Source of the DNA: an uncultured Paracoccaceae bacterium
GTDB lineage: Bacteria; Pseudomonadota; Alphaproteobacteria; Rhodobacterales; Rhodobacteraceae
DNA: 64,000 nt
Assembly: GCA_947488175.1 (NCBI GenBank)
Contig: CANKYO010000012.1
Coordinates: 82,576-146,575 of the forward strand
Direction of reading: 5' to 3'
Position numbers and translations under genes: made by a program. Positions 1 to 7,712 of the stretch are shown in pieces; the stretch's first letter is position 1; every line of letters starts with the position of its first letter. Below the pieces are notes generated by a model. That model was not told where the DNA came from. It worked only from the letters and a program-made list of their open reading frames with translations, and made no database searches.

Positions 1-22
1 GCTTTTTCGTCGCCCCCCAACC

Positions 23-484
23 TTATGTGCCATCTGTGGCGGTCATAACCTCATATGCCGATGATGCATCGTTCAGGTGCCGTACCGCCGCCTCCCTCTC
101 CCTAGGCGAATATGCGGCTGCGATCCGTTCAATCTCGTTTGCAACCCCGGAATAGATCGGCCCAAGGGTCTCGAAAAGGAAGGGTGTTGGATGAACAATG
201 ATCCCTCGCCGGTCGTCCGGATCACGCTCGCGCTTCGCGAGGTCTGCTTTCTCCAAACGGTCCAGCAAGGTCGTGACCGATCCTGTGGTCAACCCCAGCT
301 CTGCGGCGATCTTGCTTGGCTTAACTGGCGCTTCCGCGAGCATGTTCAAACAACGCAGATCGTTCCGGCTGACCCCAACAGCATTGGCAGCCTTGGTGTC
401 GAGGCGGTCAATGCTCGCATACAATCTGCGGCACGCTGCGACGAGGTCTTGAGGCGTCGCCTGTTCGAAAGATGGCATCGGCAC
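23..484 (-). CDS. MarR family transcriptional regulator
   Basis: A 153-residue protein of the usual MarR length. The winged helix-turn-helix lies at about residues 50-95: the recognition-helix stretch AAELGLTTGSVTTLLDRLE is followed by the wing motif ERDPDDRRG, the family hallmark. Flanking helices at both ends would form the dimer interface. It is divergent from the SRPBCC gene at 568, and the 83 bases between them carry overlapping CTTGA/TCAAG palindromes (496-517), so it probably represses itself and the 568-1687 genes. The ligand cannot be told from sequence. Family assignment is firm. Confidence 0.9.
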   Translation of the reverse strand: MPMPSFEQATPQDLVAACRRLYASIDRLDTKAANAVGVSRNDLRCLNMLAEAPVKPSKIAAELGLTTGSVTTLLDRLEKADLAKRERDPDDRRGIIVHPTPFLFETLGPIYSGVANEIERIAAAYSPREREAAVRHLNDASSAYEVMTATDGT

Positions 485-495
485 ACTCCATGTAG

Positions 496-517
496 CTTGA
501 CAATCAAGTTACTTGAT
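496..517. promoter_or_regulatory. Putative MarR operator: overlapping palindromes
   Basis: Two overlapping perfect palindromes share a half-site: CTTGACAATCAAG (496-508) and ATCAAGTTACTTGAT (503-517). This gives three CTTGA/TCAAG half-sites in 22 bases, just upstream of the marR start and about 50 bases before the SRPBCC start. MarR dimers bind this type of short AT-centred palindrome. The assignment to the adjacent MarR is inferred from position. Confidence 0.6.
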
Positions 518-567
518 GTAGATCATCGCCCAAGTGAAAACTGAACGCAAGAACCGTGGAGTTTGAA

Positions 568-1167
568 ATGGAAATCGCGCTTTATATCGTGCTAGGGCTG
601 GTCGCTCTTGTCGCTCTGTTGTCCGCGCTCGCGCCCACCAAGGTCGAATACACCGAAGAGATCACGGTCCATGCAACCGCCAAGGACGTTTATGACGATA
701 TACGACTTCAGGAGCATCTGATGCGGTGGTCGGCTTGGCCGAAAGAGACCAAATCAACCTGTACCGTCGAAGGCGCGGACGGCGAAACGGGCGTCAAGAC
801 GGTGTTCTTCACCAAAGGCAAACGGGTCGGGCATCAGGAAGTTGTGCGTCTGAAAGAGAACGAAGAAGTCGTCCTCACTCTTGTTGGCCCTGGACCTCCA
901 CATAAGCCGAAACTTACGTTCGAACTTCGCCCCGAGGAGCAAGGGCGCACCCTCGTGCTGGCCCATTTCGTCAATGAACTGCCCCGCCCGTTCAATGCGA
1001 TCTGGAAATTTGCAGGTCTCACAAAATGGACCCGAGAGATGCACCGCAAGGACCTGGCCGGTCTCAAAGCCTTCTCGGAGCCACCGCATCGCGATATTAG
1101 CGGGGCGGCTGTCGGACGGCCTCCTCAAGGCGTGAACCCCTACGAACATAACAAGCAGGCGGCGTGA
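568..1167 (+). CDS. SRPBCC family protein with N-terminal membrane anchor
   Basis: The ATG at 568 is preferred over the in-frame GTG at 556 because GGAG at 558-561 is then correctly spaced. The product is 199 residues. It opens with a hydrophobic segment (about residues 3-22) that would anchor it in the membrane, followed by a polyketide-cyclase/START-like SRPBCC domain (about 28-165) that typically binds a hydrophobic ligand in a deep cavity. The motif WSAWP followed by a negatively charged stretch is typical of this fold. It is followed 7 bases later by the YdeI-like gene, so the two are probably co-transcribed under the divergent MarR. The ligand is unknown. Confidence 0.75.
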   Translation: MEIALYIVLGLVALVALLSALAPTKVEYTEEITVHATAKDVYDDIRLQEHLMRWSAWPKETKSTCTVEGADGETGVKTVFFTKGKRVGHQEVVRLKENEEVVLTLVGPGPPHKPKLTFELRPEEQGRTLVLAHFVNELPRPFNAIWKFAGLTKWTREMHRKDLAGLKAFSEPPHRDISGAAVGRPPQGVNPYEHNKQAA

Positions 1168-1174
1168 TCCGGGC

Positions 1175-1687
1175 ATGAGTTACTTTACCCACGACTTCGT
1201 CGCCGAGATTGCACTCCATGGTGTCGGGAAGTCGCGGGTAATCACCTACAAGGTTCTGTTCATGCCACCACGTTTCGAAACCGAACTTCCCTTCAAGACA
1301 TATCCGCGACTTCGGGTCGAAGGCGAGATTGCGGATGTCCCGGTACGAGGTGCATGGATGCCGGTGGGCAACGGACGACGCTACTTCATTGTCTCGCCCG
1401 ACATCAAGGCCAACACCGGTCTTGATGTCGGCGATGAGGTCGAGATGCGGTTCCGGATCGATGATCAGGATTACGTGCACGTCCCTGGCGCGTTGACGGC
1501 TGCGTTGAGCTCGGACAATGCCGCTTCGGTGCAATGGGACAAGCTCACAGCTGGAAAGAAGCGGATGTTCAGCAACCATGTCTTCTCCGCAAAGACCTCA
1601 TCAACTGAACAACGTCGCGTGGACGAGGCTATGGTTGCGATCAGAGACGGGATAACGCTGCGCGATCTGCAAAAGCGGAAGCAATAG
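1175..1687 (+). CDS. DUF1905 / YdeI-OmpD-associated family protein
   Basis: 170 residues. The N-terminal half (about 15-100) has the small barrel typical of DUF1905, with PVRGAWMPVGNGRRYF and a DVGDEVEMRFRIDD strand pair. The C-terminal helical segment (about 115-168, starting QWDKLTAGKKRMFSNH and including a REGI/RDGITLRDLQ-like end) matches the YdeI/OmpD-associated domain. The family's role is poorly defined; members have been linked to tolerance of antimicrobial peptides and bacteriocins. It follows the SRPBCC gene with only 7 bases between. Confidence 0.7.
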   Translation: MSYFTHDFVAEIALHGVGKSRVITYKVLFMPPRFETELPFKTYPRLRVEGEIADVPVRGAWMPVGNGRRYFIVSPDIKANTGLDVGDEVEMRFRIDDQDYVHVPGALTAALSSDNAASVQWDKLTAGKKRMFSNHVFSAKTSSTEQRRVDEAMVAIRDGITLRDLQKRKQ

Positions 1688-1769
1688 CGCCAAGCCCCTA
1701 CGAATTTGCCGCGACTAGCGCCTCCGTAGCGATTCAGCTATTTGTCCCACATCCTGCCAGACCTTGCGT

Positions 1770-2105
1770 TCACGCATGCACGCCCAATAAAAGCTGTCGC
1801 GGATCGCCGTTTGACTGGCCCACCAGATAGATGAGGTAGGGTGCGAAAAACAGAATACCGAGCGGCGGTGCGAGAACCCCAAGCGCGATGCTTCCGTTGC
1901 TGAAGCCGCCACGCCACGCCATCCAGATCCCTGACAGAATAAGATAACAGGCGAAATCGATATTGAACTGGCCTTGCCAGCTGAGCGCAAGGATCGGCAT
2001 CAGGAACGGCGTGATCAAGTTGATGCCGCCATTGGCGATTGCCGCCACAGTGAACGCGACAATTAGGACCGTCATAGCAATGAGGGCATAACGAAATCTG
2101 GTCAC
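1770..2105 (-). CDS. Small integral membrane protein, unknown function
   Basis: 111 residues and hydrophobic almost throughout, with about three to four predicted membrane segments (residues about 7-28, 31-45, 48-65 and 75-95). No catalytic motif is visible. Its GTG start overlaps the TGA stop of the upstream membrane gene (bases 2102-2105), which indicates translational coupling and a two-gene unit. I do not recognise a named family. Confidence 0.6.
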   Translation of the reverse strand: MTRFRYALIAMTVLIVAFTVAAIANGGINLITPFLMPILALSWQGQFNIDFACYLILSGIWMAWRGGFSNGSIALGVLAPPLGILFFAPYLIYLVGQSNGDPRQLLLGVHA

Positions 2106-2554
2106 GAAGTTATTCCTTCTCTGTTAGTGGTTACTGGTTCTGCGGGCCGCCACATCGGGCCAACGACCATTAAGAGGACAAGCACGTTCCAAAGCGCGTT
2201 CGGCCAATGTCCGGATGTGATTGAGCCGAAGCTGTCCACAAAGAACCACGCGAGAGCGCCAAACAGCACCGATCTGCGCACCGCTTCAGGTGCCGCGTCA
2301 TAAACCAACGAGGAAAGCACCCAGATAGTGACACCCCATCCGACAAGAAACCCACCGGTCAAGGCCGAGAGAAACCGAATTTCCTCGGAGCCATAGGAGG
2401 GGAATCCGTCTACCGGCCAGGTCAGGATATCGAGACCAAGGCGTGCAAGCTCATTGGTCGCGGGAATTGTTCCGAGGGTCAACGCAGGCCCGAAGAAACC
2501 GATGACCAAAGCAGATACTTTGAGCCATCGTTTATGTACTGCATGCGACGCCAT
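2102..2554 (-). CDS. Integral membrane protein, unknown function
   Basis: The ATG at 2554 is chosen because a strong AGGAGGAG ribosome-binding site lies directly upstream; the open frame extends further but without such a site. The 150-residue product has about four hydrophobic segments (around 12-30, 60-82, 90-112 and 118-138). It looks like the small four-helix membrane proteins often found beside regulators. It overlaps the next membrane gene by 4 bases and is transcribed away from the XRE-family gene at 2663, which probably controls it. Confidence 0.65.
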   Translation of the reverse strand: MASHAVHKRWLKVSALVIGFFGPALTLGTIPATNELARLGLDILTWPVDGFPSYGSEEIRFLSALTGGFLVGWGVTIWVLSSLVYDAAPEAVRRSVLFGALAWFFVDSFGSITSGHWPNALWNVLVLLMVVGPMWRPAEPVTTNREGITS

Positions 2555-2613
2555 GTCAGGCTCCTCCTGAATAAGACAAGGACGTCGTAGCGAAATCAGG
2601 GGCATACCCGCAA

Positions 2614-2628
2614 TTACCTTGGAGGTAA
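2614..2628. promoter_or_regulatory. Candidate operator of the XRE regulator
   Basis: A perfect palindrome TTACCTTGGAGGTAA (6-3-6) sits between the divergent membrane operon and the XRE-MmyB regulator, 35 bases before the regulator start. Position and symmetry suggest a dimer-binding site for that regulator. The AGGAG-like core could be mistaken for a ribosome-binding site but is not placed to serve one. Confidence 0.5.
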
Positions 2629-2662
2629 GTGCACAGTGGATATGAATGCGGTATGAATAGCC

Positions 2663-3466
2663 ATGAGCGACTTCTCCAAGACACTTAAAACTTGGCGTGC
2701 GGCGCGGCGATACAGCCAGCTGGACCTAGCTATGCAGGCTGAGATTTCCGCGCGGCATTTGTCGTTCTTGGAAACCGGGCGCGCACGACCGAGCCGAGAG
2801 ATGGTGGTGCGGTTGGGAGAGGCGCTGGAGCTACCGCTGGACGCGCGCAATCAGATGCTGACCGATGCAGGTTTTGCCGTTCGGTACGCTGCGCAGGACT
2901 GGAATGATGAGGCGATGGCACCGATCCGACGCGCCGTTTCGCGCCAGTTGGAGCGTCACATGCCGTACCCGGGCTTGGCTGTTGATCGCCTCTGGACCAT
3001 CCGTCAGGCAAATGCAGCGGCAATCACGCTGTTTGCCCCTTTCGACGTTGGTGTAGGCGGCAGCCTTTTGGACCTGATGATGTCGGACATACTGCCACAA
3101 GTCGTCGAGAATTGGCCTGAGGTCGCTCATCAGGCAGCCCTTCGCCTGCGCACTGAAAGCGCAGCGCAAGGCGGCATCGCAGAGTTTACAGAAGCGATCC
3201 GATATTTGACGGCTACCGCTGCCTCACATGAACCACCCTCCAGTCCAGTTATACCGACGATCCTGAAGATGGGAGATCAGCGGCTTTCGATGTTTGCAAC
3301 AATCTCACAGTTTGGGACGCCCCATGACTTGTTCTTGGACGATTTGAAGATTGAACTCTACTATCCGATAGACGAAGAAACGGCTCAGATATTTGAGGAG
3401 TTTACCGCGAACAGTGTAAAAAGCCCAAATCGCGAACGCGATGTAGGGCCCGTAACAGGTTTGTAA
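2663..3466 (+). CDS. XRE family regulator with MmyB-like ligand domain
   Basis: 267 residues. An N-terminal helix-turn-helix (residues about 6-60) carries the family pattern RRYSQLDLAMQAEISARHLS followed by FLETGRARPSREMV. From about residue 95 the protein has the MmyB-type ligand-binding domain, a PAS-like fold opening with PYPGLAVDRLWTIRQANAAA. Actinobacterial and proteobacterial members often control an adjacent dehydrogenase or membrane gene in response to a fatty or aromatic ligand. Here the divergent partner is the two-gene membrane operon at 2102-2554. The SDR gene at 3780 is the other nearby candidate target. Confidence 0.88.
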   Translation: MSDFSKTLKTWRAARRYSQLDLAMQAEISARHLSFLETGRARPSREMVVRLGEALELPLDARNQMLTDAGFAVRYAAQDWNDEAMAPIRRAVSRQLERHMPYPGLAVDRLWTIRQANAAAITLFAPFDVGVGGSLLDLMMSDILPQVVENWPEVAHQAALRLRTESAAQGGIAEFTEAIRYLTATAASHEPPSSPVIPTILKMGDQRLSMFATISQFGTPHDLFLDDLKIELYYPIDEETAQIFEEFTANSVKSPNRERDVGPVTGL

Positions 3467-3535
3467 GTCTAGGCATCCGCTAAATCGCCAATTTGGTAAG
3501 CTTGCGAAAAGAAAAACCTAAATGCGGACATTGGT

Positions 3536-3690
3536 GCAGTTGCGGCGAATTCACACTTTGTCCCGCAGACTTTGAGTTCATCCATCCACCAGTTTTGCTC
3601 ATGCAGCGAATGGCCGGAAAGCGGGCTGCGATTGCAGAAACCGTGGTCGTCGTTGGACTGCAGCTCTGGGCCGCTTTCGAAGAGCGACCC
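3536..3690 (+). repeat. Dispersed intergenic repeat, copy 1
   Basis: Most of the 313-base gap between the XRE gene and the SDR gene. It shares blocks with the copy at 14975-15130: GCGAATTCA, TTCGTCCCGCA-like sequence, then CAGCGAATGGCCGG, GCGGGCTGCGATTGCAG and, 30 bases on, TCTGGGCCGCTTT. The GGGCTGC..GCAG core can form a short hairpin. Short ORFs here on both strands show no recognisable protein and are not called. Confidence 0.6.
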
Positions 3691-3779
3691 TTACTGCGCG
3701 CTGCAATTTCATTGCCGCATCCTCTAGGCTCAACCGGTGTGCATTTGCCTTGCCGGTGCCGGTGACCGTGGCAATGGGA

Positions 3780-4733
3780 TCAGAGTTTCCACTCGAATCC
3801 GACAGCTTTTTCAGACTCATTCCAAAGCCTTGTCATGACAGCTTTGTCATGGGCGTGGGCGTTCAGTGTACCCTTGCCGACCGGGCCAACCGCTTCCATG
3901 CGGCCCGTCGGACCGTAGAGGGCGCGTTGCTCAGTCAGAGCCTCTTCGGTTGCACACATGACCTCGGGGTATGAGCCTTGTTCCGCAGTCTGGACCATCG
4001 GCGTCTTGGTCATCAGCCACCAGATGAAACGCATCGTGCGGCTGCCGCTGGTGGAGATCAGCGATGTAGCCGACGAGCCCGGATGACAAACGTAAACCTC
4101 GACATCTTTGCGCCCTGCTGCAGCCAGCCGGTCCTGCAATTCATAGGCAAACATCATCTGCGCCAGCTTGCTTTGCGAATAGGCAGTGTTCGCGCCGTAG
4201 CCATCATCCCAATTCATATCGTCGAACTTGATGGTCTTGAGACCCATGTTGTAGCCGAGGCTCGCGACCACGACGATCCGACCCTTGCTTTCCGCAATAC
4301 GATCAAAGAGCAGACCATTGAGCAGAAAATGCCCGTAGTGGTTGGTGCCAAGCTGGCTTTCGAACCCATCGACAGTCAGCTTGCGCGTTGGTACCTGAGC
4401 GATGGCCGCGTTGTTGATCAGCGCGTCGATCCGAGGCACCGTTTTCAAAACTTCTTCGGCAGCTTCGCGCACGCTATCCAAAACGGACAGGTCCATGCGA
4501 ATGAAGCTCACGTCGGCCTGTCCGCCGAATTCCTGTTTCAGGTCCGCGATTGCCGCCTCGGATTTCTCGACCGAGCGGTTCAGCATCACCACCTTGGCGT
4601 TCTTCTTCAGCAAGATGCGCGCGGCTTGAAAGCCTGCTCCGGCGTTGGCACCGGTGATGATGTAGGTCTTGCCTGACTGGTCGCCGAGGCGCTCGGGTGT
4701 CCAGCCTTTGGGTCCAAATGTCGTATCTGCCAT
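3780..4733 (-). CDS. SDR family NAD(P)-dependent oxidoreductase
   Basis: 317 residues. The Rossmann nucleotide-binding motif TGANAGAGF lies near residues 28-36, NNAA near 107-110, and the catalytic YSQSK (Tyr and Lys of YxxxK) near 187-191, preceded by a Ser in VVVASLGYN. Length and the N-terminal extension resemble the retinol-dehydrogenase/protochlorophyllide-reductase-like subgroup. The substrate is unknown. It is divergent from an AraC-type regulator at 4895, a common arrangement in which the AraC protein controls the oxidoreductase. Start ATG 4733 is preceded by GGAGACAGA. Confidence 0.88.
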   Translation of the reverse strand: MADTTFGPKGWTPERLGDQSGKTYIITGANAGAGFQAARILLKKNAKVVMLNRSVEKSEAAIADLKQEFGGQADVSFIRMDLSVLDSVREAAEEVLKTVPRIDALINNAAIAQVPTRKLTVDGFESQLGTNHYGHFLLNGLLFDRIAESKGRIVVVASLGYNMGLKTIKFDDMNWDDGYGANTAYSQSKLAQMMFAYELQDRLAAAGRKDVEVYVCHPGSSATSLISTSGSRTMRFIWWLMTKTPMVQTAEQGSYPEVMCATEEALTEQRALYGPTGRMEAVGPVGKGTLNAHAHDKAVMTRLWNESEKAVGFEWKL

Positions 4734-4894
4734 GTTCTGTCTCCTACCAGCCCAAACTGGCGGTTTGAGGTGTTGTTGATTGAAGGCACAGATAGAACTT
4801 GGCTGGGCACAAAAACAGGCGATATCCTCTCGATTACTTGCCCAATCGTCTCAACCCCATTGCAAAGATGAAAGTCCTCTGCCAGCTAGAGTGC

Positions 4895-5785
4895 ATGAGC
4901 AAAGACCAGATCAAAAACCTTATCGAGCGCCGTCTGCCAGAGGCAGGCCTCGTCGATACCGCGTTGAAAGGCGTCCAGCTATTCCGGGTGACCGAGGCCA
5001 TGCCCTGCGTGCCTGCTGTGTACGAGCCCACGGTGGTGGCTATTCTCAGTGGCACCAAGGAAGCTGTTCTGGACGGTGAGCACCACGTCTATGGCAGCGA
5101 TAAATACTTGCTGTGCCCCATGACTTTACCGGTGGAGGCAGGCACGCCCTTGGCGTCCAAGGACGATCCTCTGCTTGGCGTGGTGATTGCGCTGGAGCCA
5201 CGGAAGATGCTCGAGCTGACCATGGAGGTTGAGACCGCCGCCGGTGGCAACAGACAATCGCGGGATGGCGTGCCATCGGCTTTGGCATTGGCGGCTTGGG
5301 ATACGGGCTTCACGCAGGCCTTGTTACGGCTCCTTGAGTTGCTCGATAATCCAGTTGATCTGGAGGTGCTCGGACAGGGGCGACTGCGCGAATTTTATTA
5401 TGCAGTGCTCAGGGGTGAGGCCGGGGCCGCGGCAAGACGGGCTTTTGGCGTTGGCAACGAAATCGCGCGCACCATCGATTATCTCTCGAACCACCTGAAC
5501 GAACAGGTCACCATCGACGACATGGCCGACCACGTCGGTATGAGTCGGGCGGTCTTCCATCGGCGCTTTAAGGAAGCGACGACCATGTCCCCGATACAGT
5601 TCGTGAAATCCATGCGGCTGAACCACGCCGCGATGAAGATCGCCGAAGGGAAGACCGTGTCGGAAGCAGCCTGGGACGTGGGTTATCAAAGCTCCTCTCA
5701 ATTCAGCCGTGAGTTCAAACGGATGTACGGCCAGTCGCCCCGGCAATGGAGCAATGCCGCGCAGGTGCCTCAACTATTGAACTAA
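4895..5785 (+). CDS. AraC family transcriptional regulator
   Basis: The ATG at 4895 gives 296 residues and matches where the conserved AraC-type N-terminal domain begins (IERRLPEAGLVDTALKG, then CVPAVYEPTVVAILSG). In-frame ATG 4868 and TTG 4799 are possible alternatives. The C-terminal DNA-binding domain (about 195-290) has two helix-turn-helix units: ADHVGMSRAVFHRRFKEATT and VSEAAWDVGYQSSSQFSREF, ending in YGQSPRQW. The N-terminal domain family occurs in regulators next to aldehyde or short-chain dehydrogenases; here the divergent SDR gene is the likely target. Confidence 0.88.
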   Translation: MSKDQIKNLIERRLPEAGLVDTALKGVQLFRVTEAMPCVPAVYEPTVVAILSGTKEAVLDGEHHVYGSDKYLLCPMTLPVEAGTPLASKDDPLLGVVIALEPRKMLELTMEVETAAGGNRQSRDGVPSALALAAWDTGFTQALLRLLELLDNPVDLEVLGQGRLREFYYAVLRGEAGAAARRAFGVGNEIARTIDYLSNHLNEQVTIDDMADHVGMSRAVFHRRFKEATTMSPIQFVKSMRLNHAAMKIAEGKTVSEAAWDVGYQSSSQFSREFKRMYGQSPRQWSNAAQVPQLLN

Positions 5786-5805
5786 GGGACACCTTTCACT
5801 GCCGG

Positions 5806-5895
5806 CTTGCAGCGAATGTCCGGAAAGCGGGCTGCGACTGCAGCAATCCAATACATGGTTGAGTGACCGGTTTGGGCCGAGAGGTTGCTTTTTCT
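5806..5895 (+). repeat. Dispersed intergenic repeat, copy 2
   Basis: Directly after the AraC stop codon. It contains GCAGCGAATGTCCGGAAAG, GCGGGCTGCGACTGCAGCA and, after about 25 bases, GACCGGTTTGGGCCGA. These are the same blocks, in the same order, as the copies at 14975 and 63555. Confidence 0.65.
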
Positions 5896-5942
5896 AGTTT
5901 CGCGAATGACGCTTGAGAATGGTTATTGGACTGGAGAATAGA

Positions 5943-6440
5943 ATGGCGAAATCATTCAAAGAATTTTTAGCGAAACCGTCGTTTACTGACTGGATACAAG
6001 CCATCTTTGGAATACCCGCTTTCTTGATCGCGATTTGGGCGCTGAACGATGCAAGAGATGCAACGGAAGATGCTTCAAGCGCTGTCATCTTGGCTGATGA
6101 GGCTAATCTTGAAATGCCCGTGAACACTGCTGCTACCGCGCAGAACGATCTTATCATTTTGCAAATGGCATCATACCGAATTGAAAATTGCCCCATTGCA
6201 CAAAGAGAGATTGATGCCTACGGACTCGAATTCGGAAAAGAGCCGACGCTTTGGAAAAGTCCAAGTGGTGCATTTGCTGTAGTTGGGATTGAGGCCGCAT
6301 CGTTGGCAGATGCAGAAGGGTTACAGGAGCGAGCGTTGGAACTGTCACAAGATGATCGCTTTAGAAATGAAGACCTTGAGAATGCGCGCATACGTATAAA
6401 TCCTGATTGGACGTTGGCGTCTTCTTGTGACGCTCTTTGA
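5943..6440 (+). CDS. Hypothetical protein with one membrane segment
   Basis: The ATG at 5943 (MAKSFKEF) is preferred over the ORF start at 5913 because GGAG precedes it. The 165-residue product has a hydrophobic segment at about residues 17-35 (IFGIPAFLIAIWAL) and a soluble C-terminal part of about 125 residues. That part is rich in acidic residues and has two cysteines, one near residue 80 and one near the C-terminus. I do not recognise a family. It lies between two copies of the dispersed repeat and its base composition is more AT-rich than its neighbours, which hints at acquisition. Confidence 0.5.
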   Translation: MAKSFKEFLAKPSFTDWIQAIFGIPAFLIAIWALNDARDATEDASSAVILADEANLEMPVNTAATAQNDLIILQMASYRIENCPIAQREIDAYGLEFGKEPTLWKSPSGAFAVVGIEAASLADAEGLQERALELSQDDRFRNEDLENARIRINPDWTLASSCDAL

Positions 6441-6454
6441 GCGGTCCCACAGTA

Positions 6455-6560
6455 CACATTTGCTTAAAACGCAGGGTTCAACGGAATGTCCGCAATCCGG
6501 GCTGCGAACGCAGCATCCAGACGCTTCGCAGTGTCCGGTATGGGCCGTCCTCAACGAGGC
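6455..6560 (+). repeat. Dispersed intergenic repeat, copy 3
   Basis: After the stop of the 5943 gene. It holds ACGGAATGTCCGCAATC, CCGGGCTGCGAACGCAGCAT and GTGTCCGGTATGGGCCGTC, matching the repeat family. The rest of the gap up to about 6700 shows no recognisable gene. Confidence 0.65.
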
Positions 6561-6700
6561 CAGATTGCACAGGAGCTCAAATGCTGCGCGCTCCAACGTC
6601 GTAAAAGAGCCCTTTGTGACGGATGCTGCAGGGAGTACGAATGGCAGGCATGATGGGGTATATCTTCCTTATATCCCATCATGCCGAAGAGGATTGCAAC

Positions 6701-6970
6701 TGACTTTCCCCGCTATCGGGTCCATCTGCGGCTGATGATATTTTGGCCATGGTTGGCGCGGCTCAGGCTGGGTTGGGTGTCGTTCGGATGCCCATTTTCG
6801 TGGACGCGCAGCGGCTGATCTGGTGCACAGAGCCGCTACTGCTGCCACAAACCTATGCAGATATCTGGGTGGTGGGGCACCCTGATATCTGGCCATCGCG
6901 AAAATTGAGTGCTTTTCGGGACATTCTGATCCCGTATTGCAGGTCGCACCGCGACAGCCTTGTCGCCTGA
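6701..6970 (+). pseudogene. LysR-type regulator, C-terminal fragment
   Basis: Reading the frame through 6737-6970 gives DDILAMVGAAQAGLGVVRMP, then LLLPQTYADIWVVGHPDIW and RKLSAFRDIL, which is the end of a LysR substrate-binding domain. No DNA-binding half exists upstream; matching frame is lost before about 6700. It is therefore a decayed 3' remnant of about 85 codons, left beside the TetR gene and a dispersed repeat. A TTG at 6743 or ATG at 6749 could start translation but the product would lack function. Confidence 0.65.
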
Positions 6971-6975
6971 CTCTC

Positions 6976-7554
6976 CTAGCCTGCCGCATAGCCGATTGCG
7001 TCGAGTGCCGCCGCCTTGCTGGAGCGCGCGATCCGGTCAGCGGCGGGACCTGATCCCACAGCCCGCGAGAGGGTAAGCCCGCCAATCAGTGTCGACAGGA
7101 ACGCCCATGCAATTGCTTCGCGTTCGGCCGCAGACCCTGCCTTCGGCAGGTGGTCTGCAATCTCTTTGATGATGCGGCTCATCAGTTCCGCGTATTCGGT
7201 TCGCACAGCTGGATCTGTCCTGATCACGTCCGGCGTCAGACTGGTCATTGCGCAACCGCCCTCTAGGTCCATCCGGTGACCTTTTCCAAGATAATAGTCT
7301 GCAAAAGCTTCAGGCCACTGGGCGCCATGCTTCTTGCGATACTCGGGCAAAGCGGCAAGGACGTCTTCCAGACCGGCGACAAGTGCCGCCCGGAACGCAT
7401 CGTTCTTGGATTTCAGATGGGCATAAAATGCACCGGACGTGACACCAGCATCTTTCGCTATTGAGTCGACCCCGATCCCTGAATAGCCCTCTTTTCGAAA
7501 CGCCCGGCCCGACGCCTCTAGCAGTTTCATCTTAGTTGATTCTGATTTTTTCAA
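6976..7554 (-). CDS. TetR family transcriptional regulator
   Basis: 192 residues. The N-terminal helix-turn-helix (about 8-52) reads KLLEASGRAFRKEGYSGIGV, then KDAGVTSGAFYAHLKSK, the classic TetR pattern. The C-terminal domain includes GGCAMTSLTPDV, seen in regulators of the YxaF/LmrA-like group that respond to xenobiotics or electrophiles. It is divergent from the YdhR-like gene at 7713 with 158 bases between, so it probably represses that gene and itself. Confidence 0.88.
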   Translation of the reverse strand: MKKSESTKMKLLEASGRAFRKEGYSGIGVDSIAKDAGVTSGAFYAHLKSKNDAFRAALVAGLEDVLAALPEYRKKHGAQWPEAFADYYLGKGHRMDLEGGCAMTSLTPDVIRTDPAVRTEYAELMSRIIKEIADHLPKAGSAAEREAIAWAFLSTLIGGLTLSRAVGSGPAADRIARSSKAAALDAIGYAAG

Positions 7555-7625
7555 GCTAAGTCAATCCTTTACCTCAAAAAATAACGTTCACTATATTTTT
7601 GATTGACGGCGGGCGCCAATCGGAA

Positions 7626-7647
7626 TAGCGATATATAGGGATCGTTA
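7626..7647. promoter_or_regulatory. Possible TetR operator
   Basis: An imperfect inverted repeat TAGCGAT (7626-7632) and ATCGTTA (7641-7647), six of seven bases matching, lies in the tetR/YdhR-like intergenic region. It is suggestive only. Confidence 0.35.
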
Positions 7648-7712
7648 TATTTCGTTACCCACCCCAAGGCAACCACCAAGGTAGGTGGCCCCAATCTTAA
7701 GGAGAAAACGAC

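Noticed and set aside
3493..3765. Plus-strand open frame with CGHWCSCG near its start, resembling a zinc knuckle
   Set aside because: The frame runs through a dispersed repeat copy, has no ribosome-binding site and no conserved domain.
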